From Alteromonas sp047556435 (GTDB lineage: Bacteria > Pseudomonadota > Gammaproteobacteria > Enterobacterales > Alteromonadaceae): 64,000 bases of DNA. The notes beneath the pieces are model-generated. The model saw only the letters and a list, made by a program, of their open reading frames with translations, ran no database searches and was not told where the DNA came from. Below, in pieces: positions 40,977-49,536 of the stretch. A program made the position numbers and the translations under genes. The first letter of the stretch is position 1; each line of letters opens with the position of its first letter. The stretch is taken from contig NZ_CP180210.1 in the NCBI RefSeq assembly GCF_047556435.1, positions 2,480,001 to 2,544,000 of the forward strand. Direction: 5' to 3'.

Positions 40977-42469
40977 TATTTCTTTTTCACCTGTTTGCTT
41001 TCATACCAGCTACGGTTAGCTCGTGCCAGCAGACCAATCGAATCTACCGGCCCCCATGTACCTGCCTGGTATGGCTCTGGCGGTTCATTCGTGTTTTTCC
41101 AGGCCTCAAGAATTGAATCAACCCAGTTCCAGGCCTGTTCAATTTCATCACGACGGACAAACAACGCCTGATTGCCCAGCATCACTTCCAGAAGCAGCTT
41201 TTCGTACGCATCAGGGATCCGTTCATCACCAAAGGCTTCAGATAAACTCAGGTTTAGCTTGGACTTTTGTAAATCCATCGAGCCGGAGCTGGTTAGCCCA
41301 GGCACTTTGTTCATAACGGTTATTTCGACGCCTTCATCCGGCTGCAATCGAATCACCAGTTTATTCGGTGGCAGGTTCTTAAAGCTGTCGCCAAACAAAT
41401 TGTGCGGCTGACGCTTGAAGTAAATGACAACCTCACTGACTTTGGTTGGCATACGTTTACCGGTTCTCAGGTAAAATGGAACACCCGCCCAGCGCCAGTT
41501 ATCAATTTCGGCTTTAATCGCAACAAACGTCTCCGTTTTACTCTGCGTATTGGCATCTTCTTCCTCAAGATACCCAGGCACTTCCTCGCCTTTCACGAAA
41601 CCAGAGGTATACTGTCCACGGACGGTCACATCATTAACGTTAGAGGCATTGATTGGACGCAGTGCTTTGAGCACTTTGAGCTTCTCATCACGAATATTGT
41701 CAGCATCAAGGGTTGTAGGTGGCTCCATTGCAACCAGAGACAAAATCTGTAGCAAGTGATTTTGTACCATGTCGCGCATTTGACCGGCATCGTCAAAATA
41801 CCCCCAGCGACCTTCAATACCTACCGATTCAGCAACGCTGATCTGAACATGGTCGATGCAGTTGTGATCCCAGTTCGTCGCAAAAATAGAGTTAGCGAAG
41901 CGCAGCGCTACCAGATTAAGCACCGTTTCTTTGCCCAGGTAATGGTCGATACGATAAATCTGTTTCTCGTCAAAGAACTCAGCAACCTGGTTGTTGATGA
42001 TTTTCGAGGACTCCAAATCGTGACCGATTGGTTTCTCCAGCACGACACGTACGCTCGAATCAATAATTTTGCAACCATGCAGGCCCCGGCAAATGTCCCC
42101 GTAAATTGAAGGAGGCGTCGCCAGATAGCACACCATGGTGCGGCTTGGGTCTACGTGCTCGTCGAACTGCTTATAACTGTCGACGTCTTTCATATCAACG
42201 CAGACATAATCCAAACGGGCTTTCAGTCGTGACCAGGTTTCTTCGCAAAGATCGGAACCGCCAAACTTGATGATGTTGGCTTTCACTTCGTCAACGTATT
42301 CATCCACCGTCATTTCCTGACGTGCGACACCGATAATCATCGTGTCGGGGTGTATGAGCTCCGCTTTTTCGAGTTGGTAAAGAGACGGCAACAGCTTGCG
42401 CCGTGAGAGATCCCCCATCGTGCCAAACAGCACAAAATCACAGGGTTCGTAGGAGTTATCCACTACCAT
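40976..42469 (-). CDS. zwf: Glucose-6-phosphate 1-dehydrogenase
   Basis: Zwf oxidises glucose-6-phosphate with NADP to 6-phosphogluconolactone. The 497-residue protein has the nucleotide-binding FGTMGDLSRRKLLPSLY, the active-site RIDHYLGKETVLN (Asp-His) and the EKPIGHDLESS motif. It is the first gene of zwf-pgl-edd-glk-eda. The upstream 274 bp intergenic region, shared divergently with hexR, holds two HexR-type palindromes. Length is the family norm. Confidence 0.97.
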   Translation of the reverse strand: MVVDNSYEPCDFVLFGTMGDLSRRKLLPSLYQLEKAELIHPDTMIIGVARQEMTVDEYVDEVKANIIKFGGSDLCEETWSRLKARLDYVCVDMKDVDSYKQFDEHVDPSRTMVCYLATPPSIYGDICRGLHGCKIIDSSVRVVLEKPIGHDLESSKIINNQVAEFFDEKQIYRIDHYLGKETVLNLVALRFANSIFATNWDHNCIDHVQISVAESVGIEGRWGYFDDAGQMRDMVQNHLLQILSLVAMEPPTTLDADNIRDEKLKVLKALRPINASNVNDVTVRGQYTSGFVKGEEVPGYLEEEDANTQSKTETFVAIKAEIDNWRWAGVPFYLRTGKRMPTKVSEVVIYFKRQPHNLFGDSFKNLPPNKLVIRLQPDEGVEITVMNKVPGLTSSGSMDLQKSKLNLSLSEAFGDERIPDAYEKLLLEVMLGNQALFVRRDEIEQAWNWVDSILEAWKNTNEPPEPYQAGTWGPVDSIGLLARANRSWYESKQVKKK

Positions 42470-42563
42470 ATTCGTCGACCTTCTTAATAATAACAGTAAC
42501 GTGGTTTTTAATCGTTCCAGGCAACGGCTACTGATTGGTTGTTAGCACATAGTTAACACCAAA

Positions 42564-42578
42564 TGTAGTAAAATTACA
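42564..42578. promoter_or_regulatory. HexR operator upstream of zwf
   Basis: TGTAGTAAAATTACA matches the HexR consensus TGTAATTAAATTACA at 13 of 15 positions. It lies 95 bases before the zwf start and 166 before hexR. HexR control of zwf and edd is established in Pseudomonas and Shewanella. Confidence 0.8.
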
Positions 42579-42646
42579 ACTTTGCCATTTTTCTTATTTA
42601 TTTTGATGATTTTTGAGTGCTGACCGGGAAAAAACGAAATTAAAAA

Positions 42647-42661
42647 TGTCAAAAAATTACA
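42647..42661. promoter_or_regulatory. Second HexR-like site near hexR
   Basis: TGTCAAAAAATTACA matches the consensus at 12 of 15 positions, with an intact right half (ATTACA). It is 83 bases before the hexR start, a place suited to autoregulation, and just before a possible -35 (TTGTCA at 42668). It is weaker than the zwf site and may be an A/T-run coincidence. Confidence 0.5.
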
Positions 42662-42743
42662 TTTTTCTTGTCACCACTGTCACTTTCAGTAGACTATCTA
42701 CCGAACAACGCGCACATAATACTCTACTAAACGCTATATCCGT

Positions 42744-43595
42744 ATGAATATATTAGAAAAAATCACTCAAAATAAAGCTGTATTCAGTAAGTCAGAGCGC
42801 AAAGTAGCAGAAGTCATTCTGTCAAATCCGCAAACTGCCATCCATTCGAGTATAGCAACACTGGCAAAAATGTCGGATGTAAGCGAGCCCACCGTGAACC
42901 GGTTTTGTCGTCGTCTGGACACCAAAGGCTATCCCGACTTCAAACTGCACCTTGCGCAAAGCCTTGCAAATGGTACGCCTTATGTAAACCGCCACGTCGA
43001 TGAGCAGGACGGCCCCGAAGAATATACGAATAAAATATTTGAATCGACCATGGCGTCGCTGGAAGTCGCAAGACAATCCATAGATGTTAACACCGTGAAC
43101 CGGGTTGTCGACTTGCTTACTCAGGCACAGAAAATTTCCTTCTTTGGCCTCGGCGCTTCTGCCTCTGTTGCGCATGATGCACTGAATAAATTTTTTCGTT
43201 TCAATGTGCCGGTAGTTTATTTCGAAGATATTCTGATGCAGCGCATGAGCTGCATGAATTGCTCTGATGGTGATGTGGTAGTTTTGATTTCTCACACCGG
43301 CCGCACCAAAAGCCTGGTAGAAATCGCTCAGATTGCGCGCATGAATGATGCGACCGTAGTAGGTATTACTTCCGCCGACAGCCCTCTGGCTCAGGAGTGC
43401 AGCTACGTGCTGTCACTTGAAGTTCCTGAAGATACGGATATGTACATGCCAATGGCGAGCCGGATCGCGCAACTAACGCTAATTGACGTACTGGCTACGG
43501 GCTTTACGCTTCGCCGGGGTAATAAGTTCCGCGAAAATTTAAAGCGGGTGAAAGATACACTCCGCGGCTCGCGCTATGAAAAGCGCAACGAATAG
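42744..43595 (+). CDS. hexR: HexR, RpiR-family regulator of central carbon metabolism
   Basis: HexR is a DNA-binding protein that is released by the Entner-Doudoroff intermediate KDPG. The 283-residue protein has an N-terminal RpiR helix-turn-helix (1-77, with MSDVSEPTVNRFCRRLDTKG as the recognition region) and a C-terminal SIS sugar-phosphate domain (about 120-250, with GLGASASVAHDA and VVLISHTGRTKS). It is divergent from the operon it likely controls, and candidate sites are present at zwf, hexR, pykA and gapA. A terminator follows. MurR/RpiR relatives exist, but location and sites favour HexR. Confidence 0.93.
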   Translation: MNILEKITQNKAVFSKSERKVAEVILSNPQTAIHSSIATLAKMSDVSEPTVNRFCRRLDTKGYPDFKLHLAQSLANGTPYVNRHVDEQDGPEEYTNKIFESTMASLEVARQSIDVNTVNRVVDLLTQAQKISFFGLGASASVAHDALNKFFRFNVPVVYFEDILMQRMSCMNCSDGDVVVLISHTGRTKSLVEIAQIARMNDATVVGITSADSPLAQECSYVLSLEVPEDTDMYMPMASRIAQLTLIDVLATGFTLRRGNKFRENLKRVKDTLRGSRYEKRNE

Positions 43596-43610
43596 CACAA
43601 TGAAATTGTG

Positions 43611-43638
43611 AAAAAACGTCACCCTGGTGGCGTTTTTT
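43611..43638 (+). terminator. Rho-independent terminator of hexR
   Basis: AACGTCAC-CCTG-GTGGCGTT pairs as an 8 bp stem (one G-T pair), with A6 before and T7 after. It begins 16 bases after the hexR stop. Confidence 0.88.
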
Positions 43639-43704
43639 TATACCTGCAAACTCAGCGCATAACGCCTATACTGGTAAGCGCAGTTAACATTTTATTCCCA
43701 AACA

Positions 43705-43733
43705 TTCACATTTCTGTCAGATTCTACTAGTAT
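43705..43733 (+). promoter_or_regulatory. Candidate pykA promoter
   Basis: TTCACA (43705-43710) and TAGTAT (43728-43733) are separated by 17 bases. They match the sigma-70 boxes at 4/6 and 4/6 positions. Transcription would start about 43740, inside the HexR site that follows at once. The leader would be about 95 bases. Confidence 0.5.
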
Positions 43734-43735
43734 TT

Positions 43736-43750
43736 TGTAATAAAATTACG
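43736..43750. promoter_or_regulatory. HexR operator upstream of pykA
   Basis: TGTAATAAAATTACG matches the HexR consensus at 13 of 15 positions. It starts two bases after the candidate -10 box and covers the expected start site, so bound HexR should block transcription of pykA. It lies 84 bases before the pykA start codon. Confidence 0.78.
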
Positions 43751-43834
43751 AAAAGAGATTACAGCATGAGACAGACATGCAAAAATAATATCTCTGATTC
43801 AATCACCTAAACGACCAAGAGACTGCGAATTATT

Positions 43835-45271
43835 ATGACCAGAAGAACGAAAATCCTTGCCACGTTAGGCCCAGCCACGGACTCGCTGGAAAAAATCCAG
43901 GCAATAATAAAGGCCGGTGCCAACGTGGTACGTATGAACTTCTCTCACGGCCAGGCTGAAGATCACATTGAACGCGCTAAGCGTGTGCGCGAAGCGGCCA
44001 AGAACTTAGGAAAGTACGTTGCGATTCTGGGCGATCTACAGGGACCGAAAATCCGGGTTGCCAGATTCAAAGACGGTTCAGTGATACTCAAGGAAGGCGC
44101 CAGTTTTATTCTTGACGCTGAAATGGGCAAAGAAGATGGTAATGCAGATGCGGTAGGTATTGATTATAAAGCCCTTCCGGATGATGTCGACGCTGGTGAT
44201 ATTCTGCTGCTTGACGACGGCCGTATTCAGCTTGAAGTAACCGCGGTAAAAGGCCGTCAGGTACATACCAAAGTGACTGTTCCCGGTAAGTTATCAAATA
44301 ACAAAGGGATCAATCGTCAGGGTGGCGGCCTTTCAGCGGAAGCGTTAACAGAAAAAGACAAAGAAGACATAAAGACCGCAGCCAAAATTGGCGTTGACTA
44401 CCTGGCGGTATCCTTTCCCCGCAGTGGCGCAGACTTAAATTATGCCCGCGAACTGGCACAGGCGGCAGGTTGTGACGCCATGATTTGCGCTAAGGTCGAA
44501 CGTGCAGAGGCAGTGGCAACAGACGAAGCCATCGACGATATCATTAGTGCGTCCGACGCTGTCATGGTAGCTCGCGGCGATCTGGGGGTAGAAATTGGCG
44601 ATGCCGAGTTGGTTGGCGTTCAGAAGAAACTGATTTCCCGTTCTCGTCAGCTTAATAAAGTTGTGATTACAGCAACCCAGATGATGGAGTCGATGATTGA
44701 CAGTCCGATGCCGACCCGGGCGGAAGTGATGGACGTAGCTAACGCCGTACTGGATGGTACCGATGCGGTAATGCTAAGTGCAGAAACGGCGGCAGGTAAT
44801 TACCCGGTAGAAACGGTAATGGCAATGGCGCGGGTATGCGAAGGAGCCGAAACGCACCCTAGCATCAAACTCTCCAAGCATCGCATGGACGATATTTTTT
44901 CCTCAGTCAGCGAGACGGTGGCCCTTTCCGCTGTTTACGCAGCCAACCACCTGCCCAGCATCCGCGCGATTGTTGGTCTGACAGAAAGTGGCAATACACC
45001 GAAACTGATGTCCCGTATTACTACGTCACTTCCTATCATTGCGTTATCGCGCCATGAACATACCTTAAACTCTATGGCGCTGTTTCGTGGTGTGAAACCG
45101 GTGTACTTCGACTCGCGCAACAGCGAACCGGGCCAGTTAAAACACGACGTAATGAATGCATTGAAAGCGCATGGGCTGGTGAAATCCGGCGACAGCGTCA
45201 TTATGACGTACGGCGATGAAATGGAAAAAGTAGGTGCAACAAACGCACTGAAAATTGTGAATGTCGATTAG
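43835..45271 (+). CDS. pykA: Pyruvate kinase
   Basis: PykA converts phosphoenolpyruvate and ADP to pyruvate and ATP. The 478-residue protein has the N-terminal KILATLGPATDS, the nucleotide/PEP-binding ILGDLQGPKIRV, the AKVERAEAV strand, ARGDLGVEIG, and the MMESMIDSPMPTRAEVMDVA region. Its length, and KCVE being replaced by AKVERAE, point to the PykA (AMP-activated type II) lineage rather than PykF, but this assignment is tentative. It lies downstream of hexR with its own promoter and HexR site and ends at a strong terminator. Confidence 0.95.
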   Translation: MTRRTKILATLGPATDSLEKIQAIIKAGANVVRMNFSHGQAEDHIERAKRVREAAKNLGKYVAILGDLQGPKIRVARFKDGSVILKEGASFILDAEMGKEDGNADAVGIDYKALPDDVDAGDILLLDDGRIQLEVTAVKGRQVHTKVTVPGKLSNNKGINRQGGGLSAEALTEKDKEDIKTAAKIGVDYLAVSFPRSGADLNYARELAQAAGCDAMICAKVERAEAVATDEAIDDIISASDAVMVARGDLGVEIGDAELVGVQKKLISRSRQLNKVVITATQMMESMIDSPMPTRAEVMDVANAVLDGTDAVMLSAETAAGNYPVETVMAMARVCEGAETHPSIKLSKHRMDDIFSSVSETVALSAVYAANHLPSIRAIVGLTESGNTPKLMSRITTSLPIIALSRHEHTLNSMALFRGVKPVYFDSRNSEPGQLKHDVMNALKAHGLVKSGDSVIMTYGDEMEKVGATNALKIVNVD

Positions 45272-45287
45272 TTAGACTGGTATCACT

Positions 45288-45313
45288 AAAAAGGCGCCTG
45301 ACGGCGCCTTTTT
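45288..45313. terminator. Rho-independent terminator of pykA
   Basis: AAAAAGGCGCC-TGAC-GGCGCCTTTTT is a perfect 11 bp stem with a 4-base loop, 17 bases after the pykA stop. Because it is symmetrical it may also end the convergent nitroreductase gene. Confidence 0.93.
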
Positions 45314-45397
45314 CTTTGTCTACGCGGTGTTGGCTTATAGCGGGAAACCACATGAAAAGAAAAATCTTCACTTGGCAACGTGTCAGGTTCCCCTCCC

Positions 45398-45955
45398 CTA
45401 TGACCAGTGCTCGAAAAACGCATTGGAGTCACGTTTCGGCTTGCTCGCCCCCTCAATAGCCGGCGTTCCTAAATAAAGAAAACCAACGATTTCATCCTCT
45501 TCTGCCACATTCAGCGCGTCCCGCACCGTATCGCACTGTGCATAACTGCCGGTGCGCCATATGCCATTAAACCCTTGTGCCACTGCTGCCATTTGCATTG
45601 CCATCACAGCGCAGGATGCAGAAGCAATTTGCTCAACTCTGGGAACTTTTTCGTGCTCTGTATACTTGGCAATGGCCACAATGATCATCGGCGCTCGCTG
45701 GGTTAGCTGTGGCGCACGCTCAATCTCTTTTTCGGACTTATCATTATCGATAGCTGACTGCTCAAAAATAGCGCCCAGTTTCAACAGCCCCTTGTCCTGA
45801 CAAACGATAAATCGCCACGGCGTCAGGCAGGCATGATCAGGCGCGCGAAGCGCAGCCTGCATAATGTTCTCTAATGCTTCACCGTCTGGTGCAGGGGCTT
45901 TCAGGCGCGGCTGGGAAGCCCGGTTTAATAACAATGACAACGCATCCACAAACAA
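45398..45955 (-). CDS. Nitroreductase-family flavoprotein (YdjA-like)
   Basis: The 185-residue protein is a small FMN-dependent nitroreductase of the YdjA type. It starts with LLNRASQPRLKAPAPDGEAL, typical of YdjA's RRSxxxLxxPAP opening, and shows APDHACLTPWRFIVC and FNGIWRTGSYAQ (the latter binds FMN phosphate). Its length agrees with YdjA (183). The natural electron acceptor is unknown. It is convergent with pykA and faces the DoxX gene on the same strand with an 82-base gap. Confidence 0.88.
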   Translation of the reverse strand: MFVDALSLLLNRASQPRLKAPAPDGEALENIMQAALRAPDHACLTPWRFIVCQDKGLLKLGAIFEQSAIDNDKSEKEIERAPQLTQRAPMIIVAIAKYTEHEKVPRVEQIASASCAVMAMQMAAVAQGFNGIWRTGSYAQCDTVRDALNVAEEDEIVGFLYLGTPAIEGASKPKRDSNAFFEHWS

Positions 45956-46037
45956 TCTCCTTGTCCTGCAGGTTTGGTAATAATGTGGTTTATCCTACGC
46001 ACAGGTGCTCAAAAAGACCAGAACCAACAAGGCAAAT

Positions 46038-46652
46038 TTACTCTGTTTTTTTTGCCAGAAAGCGAGCTAAAACGTCGTCTGCACTAACAAAACGCCCACC
46101 GCCGTAAAACAGCAGTACCGCCAGCATAATGAAATAGGTTGCAGCAAATTCTACACCGTTGTTCAGGATCACAAATTTACCTGAGCTGGTCAGCCACTGT
46201 ATATCACCATGCTTTTCCAGCAGAGCATTTGCCGCAGCCAGTTTCTCGGGCGCCGCGAGTACCGACCCATCGAAGTAAACCGTGCCATCGGCAAACCAGC
46301 TGGAGGCATCGGCGATAGCCAGCCACCCGTGCTGGGCATGCACCGTGACCATGGCAACCAGCATTGTTATCATCAGGGGCACGGTAACGAGGCGAGTTCC
46401 CAGCCCAATCAACAACAATACTCCTCCCCCCAGTTCTGCTGCCGTCGCCAGCAACGCGAGCAGCTCAGGAAAAGGCAACCCCAGGCCCCACTCGGGGTTA
46501 CCAAACCAATCCACAATATTGCCAAATGCAGTCGCTTTGCTCCAGCCAGCCTGGATCATTACCGGTGCCAAATAAAGACGAAGCAACAGCAAGGGGATGC
46601 CGTCTGCGTGACGCAATCCAGATATCGTTCCATAATAGACAGATGTCAGCAT
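46038..46652 (-). CDS. DoxX-family membrane protein
   Basis: The 204-residue protein has about four to five membrane spans and fits the DoxX family. Conserved pieces are LLLRLYLAPVMIQAGWSKAT, the middle WFGNPEWGLGLPFPELLALL, and AAELGGGVLLLIGLGTRL. An unusual periplasmic-type hydrophilic loop (residues about 110-160, with WFADGTVYFDGSVLAAPEKL) separates the last two spans. DoxX proteins have been tied to thiol and quinone redox functions, but the role here is unknown. Confidence 0.85.
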   Translation of the reverse strand: MLTSVYYGTISGLRHADGIPLLLLRLYLAPVMIQAGWSKATAFGNIVDWFGNPEWGLGLPFPELLALLATAAELGGGVLLLIGLGTRLVTVPLMITMLVAMVTVHAQHGWLAIADASSWFADGTVYFDGSVLAAPEKLAAANALLEKHGDIQWLTSSGKFVILNNGVEFAATYFIMLAVLLFYGGGRFVSADDVLARFLAKKTE

Positions 46653-47005
46653 AACGTTCTCCTGGTATCAGTGACTGCTAATAAAGAACTCCCCAAGCAC
46701 AAAAATCTTTCAACTAGACCGTCAACTGGCGGTAGAGCATCACCGCTTGCCCGCATTCTGGCAAGGGGGCATCAGAAAGTGAGCTATAAAAAAGAAAAAG
46801 GCAGGCTGCTGATGCAGTTTAGCGAGAAGGATCACCGGCGTATCGCACAACTTATTGCTAAATGGCTGGAAGATTCAGAAAATCAGAGGTAAGGTCCGAT
46901 GCAGTGCGTGTTCAGGAATGATCACACTTCATTACAATTTTAATTCGCTATACCCTGCGGTTTGGATAACATACCGGGTAAATGACTCTGAGGTAACGAG
47001 ATACT
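46653..47005. other. Intergenic region (353 bp) before sppA
   Basis: Apart from the possible 37-residue gene listed separately, nothing recognisable is present. It should contain the sppA promoter and the divergent promoter of the DoxX gene. I see no strong sigma-70 pair. Confidence 0.5.
46779..46892 (+). CDS. Possible small protein (37 aa) upstream of sppA
   Basis: A GTG with AGGGGGC about 8 bases before it opens a 37-residue frame, SYKKEKGRLLMQFSEKDH then RRIAQLIAKWLEDSENQR. The C-terminal half is a strongly amphipathic helix. The ribosome site and the helix favour a real small gene; its short length and lack of known family weigh against. An ATG at 46812 would give a 26-residue form. It lies 113 bp upstream of sppA on the same strand. 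Confidence 0.35.
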   Translation: MSYKKEKGRLLMQFSEKDHRRIAQLIAKWLEDSENQR

Positions 47006-48868
47006 ATGGCTGCCAACGGAAACTGGACGAAATCCTTATTTATTGGCCTATGGACGGTACTAAATTTTTGCCGGAAGCTGTTTTTTAACATCATATTTAT
47101 CATCATATTTGTTGGTCTTCTTATTGTGATCATGCGCGAAGAAGATCCGCTGACGGTAAATGCTGACAGTGCACTGTATCTGAATTTGTACGGTACGCTG
47201 GTCATTGAAAAAGAAGCCGTCGATCCGTTTGAGCAATTCATGCAGGAAGCGTTCGGCGAAGAGCCGGAAAATCCGGAAGTGTTGGTGCGTGATGTGGTCA
47301 AGGTTATTGAGAATGCGCAACACGACAACCGAATCAAAGCACTGGTGCTGGACTTACAAGGGCTTACTGGCGGTGGCCTGGATAAGATGCGCACAATCGC
47401 AGAAGCGATAAACGAGTTCAAGCGTTCAGACAAACCCGTTTATGCAATTGGTGACTACTTTTCTCAGGACCAGTACTACCTAGCTGCCCATGCCGACAAT
47501 GTGTATCTGAACCCCATGGGCGCACTTCTGCTTGAAGGCTATGGCCGTTATGGGTTGTACGTGAAAGACATGCTGGAAAAACTGAAGGTTACCACCCATA
47601 TTTTCCGTGTGGGGACCTACAAGTCAGCGGTAGAACCTTTTATTCGCAACGACATGTCTGCTGCTGCCAAAGAGGCGAATAAAGAATGGCTGGATGCATA
47701 CTGGGCACAATATAAAGCCGATGTCGCCGCCGCACGCAACATGGATGTCACCAATTTTGATGAAACCCTCCAGGGGCTGTTGGAAAAATTCAATGAAGCA
47801 GGCGCAGACTTTGCGACGTATGCATTAGAAAACGGCTGGGTAGACGCACTGAAAACCCGCGAAGAAGTTCGTCAGGAACTGGTGGCGCTGGTTGGGCCTG
47901 ATGAAAACAAACTCGGGGTGAACCTCACGCCTTATTCGACATACCTGAAGGTCGTTAATCCACCGTTACCGCGCGTGCAGAATGATCTGGACAAAGTGGC
48001 CATCGTGGTTGCCAAAGGCACCATTTTAAATGGCAACCAGAAAGCCGGAACAATTGGCGGCGACAGCACAGCGCGCCTGCTGCGCAAAGCCAGACTGGAC
48101 GATAACGTGAAAGCAGTGGTGCTGCAGGTTGACTCGCCGGGTGGCAGTTCATTTGGCTCGGAAATCATTCGTCAGGAAGTGCTTGAGCTGCAGGAGGCGG
48201 GTAAACCGGTCGTGGTCTCAATGAGTACCTATGCGGCTTCTGGTGGTTACTGGATCTCTGCTGATGCGGACAAGATCTACGCCTCGCCCAGCACCATTAC
48301 CGGTTCCATTGGCGTGTTCGGCATGTTTATGACATACGAAAAAAGCCTCGATTACCTGGGTATTAACAATGATGGTGTCGGCTCTACCGAACTGACCGGA
48401 CTGTCTCCTGCCCGCCCTCTGGCTCCTGAGTTCGGCCAGATTCTGCAAAATAACGTAGAAAGCAGCTACAACAACTTCATTACTATGGTCGCAGATGCCA
48501 GAGGCATGAACGTCGATGACGTTGACGATATTGCCCAGGGCCGCGTATGGATTGGTGAGACCGCGCTGAAGCTGGGTTTGGTTGACGAACTGGGCGATCT
48601 TAACGATGCAGTGATGTCTGCCGCCGATATTGCTGGTCTGGAAAAATACGACACCTTCTACGTCGAACATGACCTTTCTGCCCAGGAAATGTTCTGGAAA
48701 GAGTTCTTCGGCCAGGCCATGGTATGGGCTGCGAAATGGCAATTCTCACAATCAGATTCAGCCTTAATGGGCATGGTAAAAAGTGTGCTGAAAGAATTTG
48801 ATACCATGCAGCAGCTTAACGACCCGATGGGCGTGTATATTTTATGTTTGCAATGTAACGTTAAATAA
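47006..48868 (+). CDS. sppA: Signal peptide peptidase SppA (67K type)
   Basis: SppA degrades cleaved signal peptides in the inner membrane. The 620-residue protein has one N-terminal span (about 24-45) and two S49 protease repeats. The Ser-Lys dyad is split between them as in the E. coli enzyme (Lys209 and Ser409): Lys206 in RVGTYKSAVEPF and Ser412 in TYAASGGYWIS. Length matches the 618-residue E. coli protein. The sprT gene follows after 3 bases with a GTG start, so they form an operon. Confidence 0.96.
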   Translation: MAANGNWTKSLFIGLWTVLNFCRKLFFNIIFIIIFVGLLIVIMREEDPLTVNADSALYLNLYGTLVIEKEAVDPFEQFMQEAFGEEPENPEVLVRDVVKVIENAQHDNRIKALVLDLQGLTGGGLDKMRTIAEAINEFKRSDKPVYAIGDYFSQDQYYLAAHADNVYLNPMGALLLEGYGRYGLYVKDMLEKLKVTTHIFRVGTYKSAVEPFIRNDMSAAAKEANKEWLDAYWAQYKADVAAARNMDVTNFDETLQGLLEKFNEAGADFATYALENGWVDALKTREEVRQELVALVGPDENKLGVNLTPYSTYLKVVNPPLPRVQNDLDKVAIVVAKGTILNGNQKAGTIGGDSTARLLRKARLDDNVKAVVLQVDSPGGSSFGSEIIRQEVLELQEAGKPVVVSMSTYAASGGYWISADADKIYASPSTITGSIGVFGMFMTYEKSLDYLGINNDGVGSTELTGLSPARPLAPEFGQILQNNVESSYNNFITMVADARGMNVDDVDDIAQGRVWIGETALKLGLVDELGDLNDAVMSAADIAGLEKYDTFYVEHDLSAQEMFWKEFFGQAMVWAAKWQFSQSDSALMGMVKSVLKEFDTMQQLNDPMGVYILCLQCNVK

Positions 48869-48871
48869 CCC

Positions 48872-49360
48872 GTGTCACGGATAAGTCAATCAGAACGCGT
48901 TGCTGTAAAGCAGCGCGTTTCTGATCTCTACCACCATGCTGAAGGGTACTTTTCCCGCGCATTTGCCACGCCAGAGGTAACGTTCCGCCGTTCAGGGAGA
49001 AATGCGGGCACGGCGTTTCTGAACCAAAACCGCATAAATCTCAACAGCGCCTTGTTTATGGAAAACCGGGCCGCGTTTTTCTCCGAAGTCATTCCCCATG
49101 AAATCAGTCATCTTTTGGTCTGGCAGTTGTATGGTCGAGTGAAACCTCATGGAAAAGAATGGCAGCATATGATGGAGCAGGTATTCAACACCCCAGCCAG
49201 CGCTACTCACAGTTTTGATTTGTCACCGCTAAATCTCAAAACATTTCGCTATCGTTGCGGCTGCGATGTTATTGACCTGTCAATACGCCGGCATAATAAG
49301 ATATTGAAAGGACAGCGCTATCTCTGTAAACGCTGCAACAACTACCTGACAGCTGAATAA
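48872..49360 (+). CDS. sprT: SprT-family zinc metalloprotease
   Basis: The 162-residue protein has the HExxH zinc motif as HEISH (76-80) and a C-terminal zinc-ribbon with YRCGC and LCKRCNNYL. This matches bacterial SprT (165 residues in E. coli), related to the eukaryotic Spartan protease for DNA-protein crosslinks. In bacteria the substrate is not firmly known. The start is GTG three bases after sppA, so translation is coupled. Confidence 0.92.
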   Translation: MSRISQSERVAVKQRVSDLYHHAEGYFSRAFATPEVTFRRSGRNAGTAFLNQNRINLNSALFMENRAAFFSEVIPHEISHLLVWQLYGRVKPHGKEWQHMMEQVFNTPASATHSFDLSPLNLKTFRYRCGCDVIDLSIRRHNKILKGQRYLCKRCNNYLTAE

Positions 49361-49442
49361 TTTTACAGCAGAAACCTTGCTTCAGGGCATGCCTTTAGCA
49401 CGTGTCCACTTTGCGCAAGGTGACAAAAAGCTCAAAAATTCC

Positions 49443-49471
49443 TCGACTCCAGAGCCGCTTTTCTTTATATT
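49443..49471 (+). promoter_or_regulatory. Candidate ybiT promoter
   Basis: TCGACT (49443-49448) and TATATT (49466-49471) are 17 bases apart and match sigma-70 boxes at 4/6 and 5/6. A start near 49478 would give a leader of about 58 bases, opening with the hairpin at 49482. Confidence 0.45.
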
Positions 49472-49481
49472 GCGCGCCCCT

Positions 49482-49500
49482 GGCTTCGAACTTCGAAGCC
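49482..49500 (+). promoter_or_regulatory. Leader hairpin before ybiT
   Basis: GGCTTCGAA-C-TTCGAAGCC is a perfect 9 bp inverted repeat with one central base, followed by a pyrimidine run (ATTTCTTTTTCT). A 1-base loop means the real stem is shorter. The hairpin with T-rich tail at the beginning of the leader could be an attenuator or a terminator of sprT. Confidence 0.45.
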
Positions 49501-49536
49501 ATTTCTTTTTCTACAGATAAACGTCCTGGACTCGCT

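Noticed and set aside
49402..49536. In-frame extension of ybiT by 45 codons
   Set aside because: The residues do not resemble the ABC-F N-terminus, and the promoter-like and hairpin elements lie inside it.
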